Source: Frateuria_A sp035695185 (GTDB lineage Bacteria; Pseudomonadota; Gammaproteobacteria; Xanthomonadales; Rhodanobacteraceae). From it: a stretch of DNA of 54,455 nucleotides. Within the stretch, counting starts at the first letter, position 1. The number at the start of each line of letters is the position of its first letter. Positions 34,439 to 44,973 of the stretch are shown in pieces. Where the stretch lies: contig NZ_DASSES010000017.1 in assembly GCF_035695185.1 (NCBI RefSeq), positions 1 through 54,455 of the forward strand, given 5' to 3'. The notes beneath the pieces were generated by a model, which saw only the letters and a program-made list of their open reading frames with translations, made no database searches and was not told where the DNA came from. The translations under genes were made by a program, and so were the position numbers.

Positions 34439-36532
34439 TTACCAGATGTGCACGCGGTCCTTCGGGTCCAGGTAGAGCTTCTGGCCCGGCTTCGGGTCGA
34501 ACGCCTGGTACCAGGCATCGATGTTGCGCACGGTCTGCGCGCGGTAACGGCCCGGGGCGTGGCCGTCGGTGACGATCTGCTGGCGCAGCGCCGCCTCGCG
34601 GGTCTTGCTGCGCCAGGACTGCGCATAGGCCAGGAAGAAACGCTGTGCGCCGGTCATGCCATGCAACACCGGCGCCGGCTTGCCTCCCAGCGACTTCTGG
34701 TAGGCGATCCACGCGGCGGTCAGGCCGGACACGTCGGCGATGTTCTCGCCCAGCGTCTGCTGGCCGTCGATGTGCAGCCCGGGCAGCGGCTCGTAGGCGT
34801 TGTACTGCGCGACCAGCTTCTGGCCGGCGGCCTTGAAGTGGGCCAGGTCCTCAGGGGTCCACCAGTTGGCCAGGCGGCCCTGGGCATCGAATTCGGCACC
34901 CATGTTGTCGAAGCTGTGGCTGATCTCGTGGCCGATCACCGCGCCGATCGAGCCGTAGTTCGCGGCCGCGTCGGCCTTCGGATCGAAGAACGGGGCCTCG
35001 AGGATCGCCGCCGGGAAGTTCAGCGCGTTCTGCAGCGGCAGGTTGACCGCGTTGACCGTCTGCGGGGTCATCCACCACTCGCCGCGGTCCACGCTCTTGC
35101 CCAGCTTGGCCTTCTGGTGGCGGTACTCCTGCTCGACCGCACGCAGGTGGTTGCCCAGCGCATCGTCCGGCTTGATCACCAGCGCGCTGTAGTCGCGCCA
35201 GGTCTCCGGATAGCCCACGCCCACCTTGAGCGACTCGATCTTCGCCTTGGCCTTCTGCTTGGTGGCGCCGGTCATCCAGTCCAGCTGGTCCACGCGCTCG
35301 TCGAACGCGGCCAGGATATTCCTGACCATGTCCTGCACCTGGCGCTTGGACGCCGGCGGGAAGTACTTCTTCACATAAATCTGCCCGACCGCGTCGCCCA
35401 GGTCGGTGTTCACCGCGCTGATCGCCCGCTTCCAGCGGTCGCGCTGCTGCGGCGTACCGGTCAGGGTGTGGCCATAGAACTCGAAGCTGGCGTCGGCATA
35501 GGCCTTGGGCAGCAGGCTGGCGCTTTCGTTGATGGTGTGGAAGGTCAGGTAGTCCTTCCAGGTCTGCAGCGGTTCGCTCGCCACCAGCGCGGACAGCCCG
35601 CGGATCGCCTCCGGCTGCCACGGATCGATCACCGGCTGGCCGGCCAGCCCGGCTGCGCCGAAATAGGCGTTCCAGTCCATGCCCGGGGCCTTCTGCGCAT
35701 AGGCGCTGACCGGCCAGGGGTTGTTGGCCTTGTGCACGTCCTCGGTCTGGACCAGGCTCGCCTGCGCCCTGGCGATCTTCATTTCCAGGCCGAAGATGGC
35801 GTCGGCCTTGGCCTTGGCGTCGGCCACGCCGGCGCGCTCGAGCGTGGCCGCGACGTAGGCCTTGTACTTGTCGCGGAAGCCGGCCATCTCCGCGTCGTCC
35901 TTGAGGTAATAGTCGCGGTTGGGCATGCCCAGGCCGCCCTGCAGCAGGTAGGCGATGTTGTGCGAGGGATCTTCCAGGCCCTGCGCCACGAACAGGCCGA
36001 ACAGGTGTTCCGTGTGGTAGTTGGTGGCATTGATCGGGTCGACGTCGGCGCGCAGCTGGCCGCCCAGCACGCGCGAGAGATCGGTGCGCGTGCGGATCGC
36101 GTCGATCCTGTCGAGCTCCGGCCTGATCGGCGACAGGCCGGCCTTCTCGATCGCCGCCTCGTCCATGAAGGCCGCGTAGTAGTCGGCGATCCGGCGCTGG
36201 TCGCTGCCCGCGGCCGGATGGCTGGCGCCGGCGTCGCGGATGATCTGCGCGTTGCGCTTCTCGGCCTTCTGGAAGACCTGCAGGAAGATGCCGGTGCTGG
36301 CACGGTCGGCCGGGATCACCGCGTTCTTGCGCCAAGTGCCGTTGGCGTAGTTGTCGAAGTCGTCGCCCGGCTTCACCGAGCGGTCCATGCCCGCCAGGTC
36401 CACGCCGGCCGAGTGCCCGACCGGGATCCCCGCCGGCGCCTTGCCCGGCCGGGCCGCCGCCGCGAACGCGCCCGCGCTCACCGCCGAACCGCACAGCAGC
36501 GCGGTCGCCACCATCCATCGCTTCGCTTGCAT
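34439..36532 (-). CDS. M13-family zinc metallopeptidase (neprilysin/PepO-like)
   Basis: The 697-residue exported peptidase has a signal peptide (MQAKRWMVATALLCGSAVSA, about 25 residues). The N-terminal M13 domain begins VKPGDDFDNYANGTWRKN. The catalytic part contains GHEISHSFDN (zinc ligands His535 and His539, catalytic Glu536) and GENIADVSGL with Glu596 as third ligand. The chain ends KDRVHIW. Members cleave oligopeptides in the periplasm or outside. The gene is monocistronic: 219 bases separate it from the anti-sigma gene upstream. Confidence 0.95.
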   Translation of the reverse strand: MQAKRWMVATALLCGSAVSAGAFAAAARPGKAPAGIPVGHSAGVDLAGMDRSVKPGDDFDNYANGTWRKNAVIPADRASTGIFLQVFQKAEKRNAQIIRDAGASHPAAGSDQRRIADYYAAFMDEAAIEKAGLSPIRPELDRIDAIRTRTDLSRVLGGQLRADVDPINATNYHTEHLFGLFVAQGLEDPSHNIAYLLQGGLGMPNRDYYLKDDAEMAGFRDKYKAYVAATLERAGVADAKAKADAIFGLEMKIARAQASLVQTEDVHKANNPWPVSAYAQKAPGMDWNAYFGAAGLAGQPVIDPWQPEAIRGLSALVASEPLQTWKDYLTFHTINESASLLPKAYADASFEFYGHTLTGTPQQRDRWKRAISAVNTDLGDAVGQIYVKKYFPPASKRQVQDMVRNILAAFDERVDQLDWMTGATKQKAKAKIESLKVGVGYPETWRDYSALVIKPDDALGNHLRAVEQEYRHQKAKLGKSVDRGEWWMTPQTVNAVNLPLQNALNFPAAILEAPFFDPKADAAANYGSIGAVIGHEISHSFDNMGAEFDAQGRLANWWTPEDLAHFKAAGQKLVAQYNAYEPLPGLHIDGQQTLGENIADVSGLTAAWIAYQKSLGGKPAPVLHGMTGAQRFFLAYAQSWRSKTREAALRQQIVTDGHAPGRYRAQTVRNIDAWYQAFDPKPGQKLYLDPKDRVHIW

Positions 36533-36751
36533 TTGCCTTGCTCTCCACCGGAAACAGACGCCCACGATAGCCCCGACGGGGCAAGGAGGCGTGCATGACC
36601 TGTGGGCTAGTCGCCTCGGTGGCGCGGGCGGGACGGCCGAAGCCTCGGCCGCAACGGCCCGCAACGGGTGCGCCCGGAGAGCGACGAGGCGGGCGCGGAG
36701 ATCGTCGCGACCCCGGCCCCCTCCCTGGAGGCGAGAGGGCGCAGCTCCGGC

Positions 36752-37201
36752 TCAGGCTGGCTGGCCGTGCTCCAGCCACCAGCCCCGGGACACGCGGGTG
36801 AGCCCCAGGCAGACCGCCAGGGTCCAGGCCCAGGGCTGCGTCAGCAACTCGCCCACCGGGCCCTGGTCGAGCGCCGGCAACCACCCTGCCCCGTAGACGA
36901 CGAGGGCGCCGAGCGCAGCCACGGCCATCGCCGCGGCGAGCAACGCGAGCAGGCCGCGTTCCAGGCCGGTGTCGGACCCGCGCGCCACCGGCTGCACCTG
37001 CCTCGCCACGCCGCGAGCGAAGTCAGGCGGCAACTGTGCGTCGAGCGGCTGCGCCAGCACGTGGGCGATCAGCCGGTAGCTTCGCAGGGGCGCATCATCC
37101 GCCGGGGCGAGCCCGGCACGCTCCTCGGCAAGCGCGCGTTCCTGGGCGGCCCATTCGCCGGCGTCGTCGTCGGGCAGGGGAAAACGGGGATCATGGTTCA
37201 T
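36752..37201 (-). CDS. Membrane protein, probable anti-sigma factor
   Basis: This 149-residue protein has a long acidic cytosolic N-terminal half (AGEWAAQERALAEERAGLAP; RSYRLIAHVLAQPLDAQLPPDFARGVARQV) and two membrane helices (about 82-104 and 118-137). It lacks a CxxC zinc finger. The start overlaps the stop of the adjacent sigma gene (ATGA), a typical sigma/anti-sigma arrangement; its role is inferred from that. Confidence 0.75.
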   Translation of the reverse strand: MNHDPRFPLPDDDAGEWAAQERALAEERAGLAPADDAPLRSYRLIAHVLAQPLDAQLPPDFARGVARQVQPVARGSDTGLERGLLALLAAAMAVAALGALVVYGAGWLPALDQGPVGELLTQPWAWTLAVCLGLTRVSRGWWLEHGQPA

Positions 37202-37779
37202 ACGGCAACTCCCAGCCGGCCTTCGAGTACGGCGCGAAGGCGCAGGCGTGCGCGGAACAGATGGCTCTTGATGGTGCCGGAAGCCAGGCCGGTGATCGCC
37301 GCGATCTCCGGGATGCTGGCCTCCTCCAGATGGTAGAGCGTGAGCACCGTACGCTGCACCGGCGGCAGGGCATCCACCGCGGCATGCAGGCGGTGCGCAG
37401 CCTGCGCATCGCCGAAGGCCCGCTCGAGGTCGAACCCGTCGCCCAGGTTTTCCAGCGGCGAGGGGGCGTCGTCCCCGGCATCGGGTTCGACCAGCGGGAT
37501 CCGCTTGCGCTGCAGATGACGCAGCGCGATCGAGTAGGCGACCTGCCCGATCCAGGACTTCAGTGCGCTCTCGTAGCGGTACTGGTGCAGGCACTGGTGC
37601 ACGCGCAGGAAGGTCTCCTGGCACAGCTCCCGCGCGTCCTCCGGGTGGCGGACCATGCGGTAGACGATGTGCCAGCACAGGCCCTGGTAGGTGCGCACCA
37701 GGCGCTCGAACGCGCCGGGCACGCCGCGCAGTACGGCTTCGACCAGCTCGCGGTCCGGGTTGGTGGGGCGCTCATCCAT
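37198..37779 (-). CDS. ECF-family RNA polymerase sigma factor
   Basis: The 193-residue sigma factor has region 2 (GVPGAFERLVRTYQGLCWHI; HPEDARELCQETFLRVHQCL; ALKSWIGQVAYSIALRHLQR) and region 4 (LPPVQRTVLTLYHLEEASIP; ITGLASGTIKSHLFRARLRL). The ATG at 37777-37779 was chosen over a GTG one codon earlier. It is coupled to the downstream membrane anti-sigma gene and diverges from a small membrane protein gene. Confidence 0.92.
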   Translation of the reverse strand: MDERPTNPDRELVEAVLRGVPGAFERLVRTYQGLCWHIVYRMVRHPEDARELCQETFLRVHQCLHQYRYESALKSWIGQVAYSIALRHLQRKRIPLVEPDAGDDAPSPLENLGDGFDLERAFGDAQAAHRLHAAVDALPPVQRTVLTLYHLEEASIPEIAAITGLASGTIKSHLFRARLRLRAVLEGRLGVAV

Positions 37780-37889
37780 CACTGCTGGGATACGCGCGGT
37801 GGCCGAACGGTTGCAAGTGCCGCGGTTGCAACCGTCCGCGCGACCGGTGTCTCTCTTGGCCCGACACCCTCACCATAGGAGCAGGACCC

Positions 37890-38216
37890 ATGAATCTCGG
37901 CGATCTCATCCCCATCACGCTGTTCATCTGCATCACCTACGCCATCAAGGTCGTCGTCGACGCGCGGGTGCGCCGGCAGATGGTCACGGTGGGCGGATCG
38001 GAAGAGCTGGTGCGCTCGGTACTGCAAAGCGAGGAGTTGCGCCGGCGGCATTCCTCGCTGCACTGGGGCGTCGTGCTGGTGGCGCTGGGGATCGGCTTCG
38101 CGCTGATCCAGGCGTTCGGCTGGCAGGACCTGACCCCCGGGCTGGTGGCGGTGCTGGCCGTCGCGACCGGGCTCGGCAACCTGGTGTTCTACGCGATCGC
38201 GCGGAAGCTGACCTGA
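37890..38216 (+). CDS. Small membrane protein (DUF6249-like)
   Basis: The 108-residue protein has an N-terminal membrane helix (LGDLIPITLFICITYAIKVV), a charged cytosolic linker (DARVRRQMVTVGGSEELVRS) and two C-terminal helices. Topology and linker resemble DUF6249 proteins; no function is known. AGGAGCAGGA precedes the ATG. It diverges from the ECF sigma gene and may belong to its regulon. Confidence 0.75.
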   Translation: MNLGDLIPITLFICITYAIKVVVDARVRRQMVTVGGSEELVRSVLQSEELRRRHSSLHWGVVLVALGIGFALIQAFGWQDLTPGLVAVLAVATGLGNLVFYAIARKLT

Positions 38217-38225
38217 GCCCACTTT

Positions 38226-38254
38226 GCTCCCTCTCCCCGGCGGGGAGAGGGAGC
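38226..38254. repeat. CTCCCTCTCCCC palindrome, likely bidirectional terminator
   Basis: A perfect 13-bp inverted repeat GCTCCCTCTCCCC/GGGGAGAGGGAGC with a 3-base loop sits between two convergent genes. It belongs to the same family as the element at 34403-34426. Confidence 0.75.
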
Positions 38255-38262
38255 AGGTGCGG

Positions 38263-38568
38263 TCAGTGCAGCACGAACAGCTTGTCGAAGCCGGCCACGC
38301 GCAGCGTGCCGCGCAGTTCGTCGCGGGCGTTGACGATGCGGATCTCGGCGCGGTCGGCGCCGGCGTGTTCGCGCAGCAGCAGCAGCATGCCCAGCGCGGA
38401 GCTGTCCATGCTGGTGACCTCGCCCAGGTCGATCACGTAGCTGCGTGCCTTGACCCCGGCACCGAGGCAGGCGTCGTGGAAGTCGCGGTGCATGCTGAAG
38501 TCGAAGTGCTCGCCCAGGTGCAGGGTCAGGCAGTCGGTGTCGCTGTCGTGGTGGACGTTGATGCTCAT
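38263..38568 (-). CDS. STAS-domain protein (anti-sigma-factor-antagonist-like)
   Basis: The 101-residue single STAS domain carries VTSMDSSALGMLLLL with D55-S56-S57, the position of the phosphorylated serine in SpoIIAA-type proteins. It is the last gene of the chemosensory operon, 12 bases after the MCP-like gene. The partner kinase or regulator is not encoded in the window. A second STAS protein opens the same operon. Confidence 0.88.
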   Translation of the reverse strand: MSINVHHDSDTDCLTLHLGEHFDFSMHRDFHDACLGAGVKARSYVIDLGEVTSMDSSALGMLLLLREHAGADRAEIRIVNARDELRGTLRVAGFDKLFVLH

Positions 38569-38580
38569 CGCGCGGGTTCC

Positions 38581-39762
<1,182 letters not shown>

Positions 39763-39778
39763 GGAATTTCTTCCGTGA

Positions 39779-40879
39779 TCAGAGGGCAGCGACGCGCGAG
39801 GCGCTGTCGAGGGGAAGGCGCGCCAGCCTGAGCAGGCGCGCGGCAATCTGGTCGAGGGGCAGCGCTTCGCGGGCGGCGCCAAGCTTCCAGGCGGCACCGG
39901 GCATGCCCCACACCACCGAGCTGTCCTCGTCCTGCACCAGCGTGGCGGCGCCGGCCTGGGACAGTTCCAGCAGGCCACGCGCGCCGTCGTCGCCCATGCC
40001 GGTGAGCAGCGCGGCGACGGCCGCCTTGCCCACGCTCGCCGCCATCGAGCGGAACAGTACGTCCACGCTCGGCTTGTGGCGGTTCACCGGCGGCCCGTCG
40101 TGCAGCCGGCAGACGTAGCGGGCGCCGTCCCACATCACCAGCAGGTGTTGTGCGCCGGGCGCGATGTAGGCATGGCCCTGCTGGATCGGCTGGCCGTCGC
40201 GGGCCTCGCACACGCGCATCGCCGAGCAGTTGTCCATGCGCGCGGCGAACGGACCGCTGAAGGCCGCCGGGATGTGCTGGGTGATGACGATCGGCGGAGC
40301 GTCGGGCGGCATCGCCTCCAGCACCACGCGGATCGCCTCGGTGCCGCCGGTCGAGGCGCCGATCGCGATGATCGGGTTGCCGCCGCGCGTGCCGGCCGAC
40401 TGCGACAGCGGCAGCACCGCGTCCGCCGACAGCCGCGGCGCGACGTCGAGCTTGCGCACCGCGGTGCGCGCGCGGGGCTTGGAGCGGGCGGCCGCCTTGA
40501 CCTTGGCGCAGATGTGCTGCGCGCTGTCGGCGAAGGTGCTGGCCAGGTCGCTGGATGGTTTGGTGAAGAAGTCGACCGCGCCCAGCTCCAGCGCACGCAG
40601 GGTGACGTCGGCGCCCTGCTCGGTCAGCGAGGACACCATCACCACCGGCATCGGCCGCAGGCGCATCAGGTTTTCCAGGAAGGTCAGCCCGTCCATGCGC
40701 GGCATCTCGACGTCGAGCGTGAGCACGTCGGGATTCAGCTGCTTGATCTTGTCGCGCGCGATCAGCGGATCGGCAGCGGTGCCGACCACCTCGATCTGTG
40801 GATCGGAGGCAAGCATGGTCGACAGGAGCTTGCGCACCAGGGCGGAATCGTCGACTACCAGGACACGCACGCTAGTCAT
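39779..40879 (-). CDS. cheB: Chemotaxis protein-glutamate methylesterase/deamidase CheB
   Basis: The 366-residue protein has a receiver domain (phospho-acceptor Asp56 in LTLDVEMPRMDGLTFLE) linked to a methylesterase domain with the catalytic Ser176 (IGASTGGTEAI), His202 (TQHIPAAFSGPFA) and Asp297/298 (TGMGDDGARG). It removes methyl groups from MCP glutamates. All key residues are present. It is 124 bases downstream of cheD, a longer gap than elsewhere in the operon. Confidence 0.97.
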   Translation of the reverse strand: MTSVRVLVVDDSALVRKLLSTMLASDPQIEVVGTAADPLIARDKIKQLNPDVLTLDVEMPRMDGLTFLENLMRLRPMPVVMVSSLTEQGADVTLRALELGAVDFFTKPSSDLASTFADSAQHICAKVKAAARSKPRARTAVRKLDVAPRLSADAVLPLSQSAGTRGGNPIIAIGASTGGTEAIRVVLEAMPPDAPPIVITQHIPAAFSGPFAARMDNCSAMRVCEARDGQPIQQGHAYIAPGAQHLLVMWDGARYVCRLHDGPPVNRHKPSVDVLFRSMAASVGKAAVAALLTGMGDDGARGLLELSQAGAATLVQDEDSSVVWGMPGAAWKLGAAREALPLDQIAARLLRLARLPLDSASRVAAL

Positions 40880-41003
40880 TGCCTGCTTTCTCTATTCTTC
40901 TGGATGGGTGGCCGGGACAGGGTCGGGTCATGGGGGCGCAAGCTCGCAAGTCCGGGAAGGTCGTCGGTCGTCACGCGCCCGCTGCCATCCCCAATCCCCG
41001 CTC

Positions 41004-41654
41004 CTAGAACAGCTCCACCTCTCCCTTTATCGGATCGTTTGCCAAACGCTTGAGGTAATGCCGCTCGCCGTCGACCAGCTGCGCGTCGCGCGTGCCCAGC
41101 AACTGGCGCACGCGCACCCGGCCGCTGACCGGGAAGTACTGCACTTGGCGCGGGTACACGTCCCCCAGGTCCGAGGCGGCCACCTCGAACTTTTCCGTTG
41201 CGAGGTAGCGCTGGATGAACTCGATGTTGCGCCGGCCCACGTCGGTCATCTGCGCCAGCACGCGGCCGCCGCCGAACACTTTCACTTCCAGGTCCTCGCG
41301 GTGCCCGCCGGCCTTGAGGATGGCGTTGATCAGCTGTTCCATCGCATCGGAGCCGTAGCGCGCGGCGCGCCCGATGGCCGCCGACCATGCGTCGCGCTCG
41401 CCGATCGGCTCGGGCAGCATGAAGTGGTTCATGCCGCCGACGCCCCGGCGCTTGTCGCGGATGCAGGCGGCGATGCAGGAACCGAGCACGGTGGAGATCA
41501 TCTCCGCCTGCGTACTCACGTAGAACTCGCCCGGCAGGACCTTGGCGGTCACGCACTGATGGGTCGGATCCCAGAACCGCCGCAGGTGCTCGAAGCCGGG
41601 TAAGGCGGGTGCGATGGGCTGGCCGGGCGGCAGCCTCGCGACGACCTGGGTCAT
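41004..41654 (-). CDS. cheD: Chemoreceptor glutamine deamidase CheD
   Basis: This 216-residue enzyme deamidates receptor glutamines. The catalytic Cys60 lies in STVLGSCIAACIRD and His77 in GVGGMNHFMLP, with the normal spacing. The N-terminus is about 30 residues longer than in T. maritima CheD. The chain ends GEVELF, nearly identical to the end of the MCP-like protein at 38581-39762 (GEIELF) although encoded by different codons. Its start overlaps the cheR stop (ATGA). Confidence 0.95.
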   Translation of the reverse strand: MTQVVARLPPGQPIAPALPGFEHLRRFWDPTHQCVTAKVLPGEFYVSTQAEMISTVLGSCIAACIRDKRRGVGGMNHFMLPEPIGERDAWSAAIGRAARYGSDAMEQLINAILKAGGHREDLEVKVFGGGRVLAQMTDVGRRNIEFIQRYLATEKFEVAASDLGDVYPRQVQYFPVSGRVRVRQLLGTRDAQLVDGERHYLKRLANDPIKGEVELF

Positions 41655-42526
41655 GCGGTCTTCTTCCGGTAGAGGGTGCGGCCGATCAGTTCGAACTCGT
41701 CGGAAAGACCATGCATGGATTCGGAATGGCCGAGGAACAGCGGGCCACCGGCGGGCAGCAGCCGGGCGAAGCGGGTGAACAGCTTCTGTTTGGTCGGCTG
41801 GTCGAAATAGATCACCACGTTGCGGCAGAAGATCGCGTCGAACGGTCCCTGCATCGGCCATTCGTGCAGCAGGTTGAGCGGTGCGATGGTGACCAGCTCG
41901 CGCAGCCTCGGATGCACGCAGGCCAGCCCTTCGTAGTCGCCTTCGCCGCGCAGGAACCAGCGCCGGCGACGCTCGTCGCTGACGCCTTCCAGCCGTTCGA
42001 CCGGATACACGCCCTTCTGCGCCGCGGCCAGCGCGGCAGGGGAAAGGTCGGTGGCCAGGATCTTTGCGTCGACGTGGCGGCCGCAGCGCTCCAGCGCCTC
42101 GGCCAGAACCATCGCCAGCGAATACGGCTCCTCGCCGGTGGAGCAGCCGGCTGACCAGATGCGCAGGCGGTCGCCCTCGCGTCGCTTGTGCTCGAGCCAG
42201 CGTAGCAGCATGTCGTTGGCCAGCGCCTCGAAGTGGTGCACTTCGCGGAAGAAGGCCGTCACGTTGGTGCTGATCGCGCTCGCCAGTTCACCCAGCTCGC
42301 TGTCCGGATCGGTGCGTAGCAGCTCGCAGTAGGCGTCGAAGCCTTTCATTCTCAACGCGCGCAGGCGGCGCACCAGGCGTCCCTGCACCAGTTGGCGCTT
42401 CTGCTCGCTCAGCGCGATGCCGCAGTGCCGGTAGACGAAGGCGCGCAGGAACTGGAACTCGCCGTCGCCAAGCGCGGGGCCGGCGACGCCGGCCACCGCA
42501 TTGTCGTGGCTGACGACCGCGTTCAT
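41651..42526 (-). CDS. cheR: Chemotaxis protein methyltransferase CheR
   Basis: This 291-residue SAM-dependent enzyme methylates MCP glutamates. The N-terminal helical domain includes TNVTAFFREVHHFEAL, and the SAM pocket is WSAGCSTGEEPYSLAM (from residue 124). FDAIFCRNVVIYFD and LFLGHSESMHGL complete the signature. There is no TPR extension. The ATG at 42524-42526 begins 4 bases after the stop of the upstream MCP gene. Confidence 0.97.
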   Translation of the reverse strand: MNAVVSHDNAVAGVAGPALGDGEFQFLRAFVYRHCGIALSEQKRQLVQGRLVRRLRALRMKGFDAYCELLRTDPDSELGELASAISTNVTAFFREVHHFEALANDMLLRWLEHKRREGDRLRIWSAGCSTGEEPYSLAMVLAEALERCGRHVDAKILATDLSPAALAAAQKGVYPVERLEGVSDERRRRWFLRGEGDYEGLACVHPRLRELVTIAPLNLLHEWPMQGPFDAIFCRNVVIYFDQPTKQKLFTRFARLLPAGGPLFLGHSESMHGLSDEFELIGRTLYRKKTA

Positions 42527-42530
42527 CGCC

Positions 42531-44261
42531 TCAGAACTCCTTCCACACGCCCGCATCGGCGGTCGCGGCAGCCCGCTCGGTGGTGCGCGTACCGCGCGCC
42601 GGCGGCGTGTTGCGGACAGCGGCGAACACCGCCTCGGCCTCGACCACCGCGGACGACGCCTGCGGCTTCATCGGCGCGGGAGCCGGCGCGGCATCGCCAT
42701 CCAGGCGGAAGAACGCTACCTGGCGGGCCAGCTCGTTGGCCTGCTCCTGCATGGCGCGGGCGGCCGCGGCGGCCTCCTCGACCAGGGCGGCGTTCTGCTG
42801 GGTCATCTCGTCCATCTGCAGCACCGCGTGGTTGACCTGGTCGATGCCGGCGGACTGCTCCTGGCTCGCGGCGGCGATCTCGGCCACGATGTCGGTGACT
42901 TTCTTGACGCTGTCGACGATCTCGGCAAGCGCCTTGCCGGACTGGTCGACCAGCTCGGATCCGGCCTTGACCTTCTCCGCGCTGTCGTTGATCAGCGCCT
43001 TGATCTCCTTGGCCGCGCCGGCCGAGCGCTGCGCCAGGTTGCGCACCTCGGTGGCGACCACCGCGAAGCCGCGGCCCTGCTCGCCGGCCCGCGCCGCTTC
43101 CACGGCCGCGTTGAGCGAGAGCAGGTTGGTCTGGAAGGCGATCTCGTCGATCAGGCTGACGATGTCGGAAATCTTGCGGCTGGAGGCGTTGATTTCCTTC
43201 ATCGCCACCACCGCCTGCGAGGCGACTTCGCCGCCGCGCTCGGCCTGCTCGCGGGCGCCGCGGGCCAGCTGGTTGGCGTGGCTGGCGTTCTCCGCGTTCT
43301 GCTTGACGGTGGAGGTCATCTCCTCCATCGAGGAGGCGGTTTCCTCCAGGCTGGAAGCCTGTTCCTGCGTGCGCTGGGAAAGGTCGTCGTTGCCGCGGGC
43401 GATCTGCTGCGCGGCGGTACTCACCGCTCCGGAGCCATGGCGGACCTCGCCGACGATCGCCGAGAGGCGCTCGTCCATGCTGCGGAACGCCTCCAGCAGC
43501 TGGCCCAGCTCGTCGTGTCGCTTGACCTCCACTGCATGGCCAAGCTTGCCCTGGGCGATCTCGCGGGCGATCCGGCCGGCGTAGGCGAGCGTCCCAATGA
43601 TCGAGCGGCTGAGCGAGAGCGCCATCCAGATGGCCAGCAACAGGCCGGCGGCAAGGGCGCCGATGCTGACGGCGCGGATCACCTTGAAGCGGGTGACCTG
43701 GGCCGTGTACGCGGCGAGCGCTTCCTCCTGCTGCATGGTCACGAGCTTGTCCAGCACCTGCAGGCGGATCATCATCAGCGGCCGCACTTCCATGTCGAGC
43801 ACATCACCGGCCGCCTCGTCCTGTTGGGCAAGCGCATCGGTCATGTCCTTCAGGCCGCTGACGTAGTCGCCTTCGTCGGCCATGTACTTCTTGTACTGGG
43901 CAGCCACCGCCTCGCTCTTGGGCGCGGCGTCGAACTGCTTCTTCAGGTCGAGGAAGCTCTTCTCGAGCGTCTTGTACTCCTCGATCTTCTGCTTCAGCTG
44001 CGGCGCCTGCTTGACCAGCTTGGCCGCCTCGCCCAGCACGATGTACTGCATCAGCGAATCGGCGCGCATGCGGGCGGCGGTCTGCGCCGGCACGAGTTCC
44101 TCCTCGTACATCGAGCGCATGCCCTCGTTCTGCAGCTGCATGCCACCGATGCCGATCACGGCTCCGGAGACGAGCATCAGCATCAGCATGCCCATGACCA
44201 TGCGCAGGCGGCCGCGCACGGTGAGGGCGGGAATCTTGAACTTGAATTTCGGCAGTTTCAT
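42531..44261 (-). CDS. Methyl-accepting chemotaxis protein
   Basis: The 576-residue receptor has a first membrane helix (about 20-41), a periplasmic four-helix-bundle sensor (42-195), a second helix (196-216), HAMP (217-270) and a long cytosolic hairpin. The tip is IDEIAFQTNLLSLNAAVEAA followed by RAGEQGRGFAVVATEVRNLA (around 371-410). A flexible Ala/Pro-rich tail ends in VWKEF, reminiscent of the NWETF peptide that tethers CheR in E. coli receptors. The ligand is unknown. It stands between cheW and cheR and is probably the main receptor of this pathway. Confidence 0.95.
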   Translation of the reverse strand: MKLPKFKFKIPALTVRGRLRMVMGMLMLMLVSGAVIGIGGMQLQNEGMRSMYEEELVPAQTAARMRADSLMQYIVLGEAAKLVKQAPQLKQKIEEYKTLEKSFLDLKKQFDAAPKSEAVAAQYKKYMADEGDYVSGLKDMTDALAQQDEAAGDVLDMEVRPLMMIRLQVLDKLVTMQQEEALAAYTAQVTRFKVIRAVSIGALAAGLLLAIWMALSLSRSIIGTLAYAGRIAREIAQGKLGHAVEVKRHDELGQLLEAFRSMDERLSAIVGEVRHGSGAVSTAAQQIARGNDDLSQRTQEQASSLEETASSMEEMTSTVKQNAENASHANQLARGAREQAERGGEVASQAVVAMKEINASSRKISDIVSLIDEIAFQTNLLSLNAAVEAARAGEQGRGFAVVATEVRNLAQRSAGAAKEIKALINDSAEKVKAGSELVDQSGKALAEIVDSVKKVTDIVAEIAAASQEQSAGIDQVNHAVLQMDEMTQQNAALVEEAAAAARAMQEQANELARQVAFFRLDGDAAPAPAPMKPQASSAVVEAEAVFAAVRNTPPARGTRTTERAAATADAGVWKEF

Positions 44262-44273
44262 CGGTGGTTCCTG

Positions 44274-44798
44274 TCAGGCCACGGCTTTAACGTCATTGGC
44301 CGCGGGCAAGGCGGCTTCCAGCATCTGGGCGTCCTGCGGCTGCAGCAGCTTGTCGACGTCCAGGAGCAGCACCATGCGCTCCTCGACGGCGGTCAGTCCC
44401 TTCAGGTATTCGGTATCGACGGTGGTGCCCATGTCCGGCACCGGGCGCAGCTGGTCCGGCTGCACGTCCAGCACGTCCGACACGGCATCGACGACCACGC
44501 CGAACAGCCGGCCGGCGACGGTCACGATCACGGTGACCGTGGTCGCCGTGTACTCCTCCCGTTCCAGCCCGAAGCGCAGCCGCAGGTCGAGCACCGGCAC
44601 GATGGCGCCGCGCAGGTTGAGTACGCCGAGCACGTAGTGCGGCGCCTGCGGAATGCGCGTGACCGGCGTCCAGCCGCGGATCTCGCGCACGGCCAGGATG
44701 TCGATGGCGTACTCCTCGTGCGCCAGGTTCACGGTGAGGTACTGCGCCGCCGTGGCCGTGTCCGCGGCGGAGTCGACGGGGTTCGCTGGGTGGTTCAT
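44274..44798 (-). CDS. cheW: Chemotaxis coupling protein CheW
   Basis: The 174-residue protein is one CheW SH3-like domain: YLTVNLAHEEYAIDILAVRE, VLGVLNLRGAIVPVLDLRLR, VVVDAVSDVLDVQPDQL and EERMVLLLDVDKLL. It links the MCP to CheA in the signalling array. It begins 175 bases after cheA and is followed 12 bases later by the MCP gene. It has a rather long N-terminal lead of about 18 residues. Confidence 0.95.
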   Translation of the reverse strand: MNHPANPVDSAADTATAAQYLTVNLAHEEYAIDILAVREIRGWTPVTRIPQAPHYVLGVLNLRGAIVPVLDLRLRFGLEREEYTATTVTVIVTVAGRLFGVVVDAVSDVLDVQPDQLRPVPDMGTTVDTEYLKGLTAVEERMVLLLDVDKLLQPQDAQMLEAALPAANDVKAVA

Positions 44799-44973
44799 TT
44801 CGTTTCCGCGGGTGGGATGCCGTGACATGAGGCGTATCGGCCGCCAGGGGCGGTTCTTGAGTCTGTGTCGCCGATGCGCGCGTCTGCATGCATGCCTGCA
44901 GATGCGCACCCGTGCGAGACCGCATGGCCCTGACGAGCCGTGGCGGTCGCGCACGGTTGCGCGTTGGATGAGA

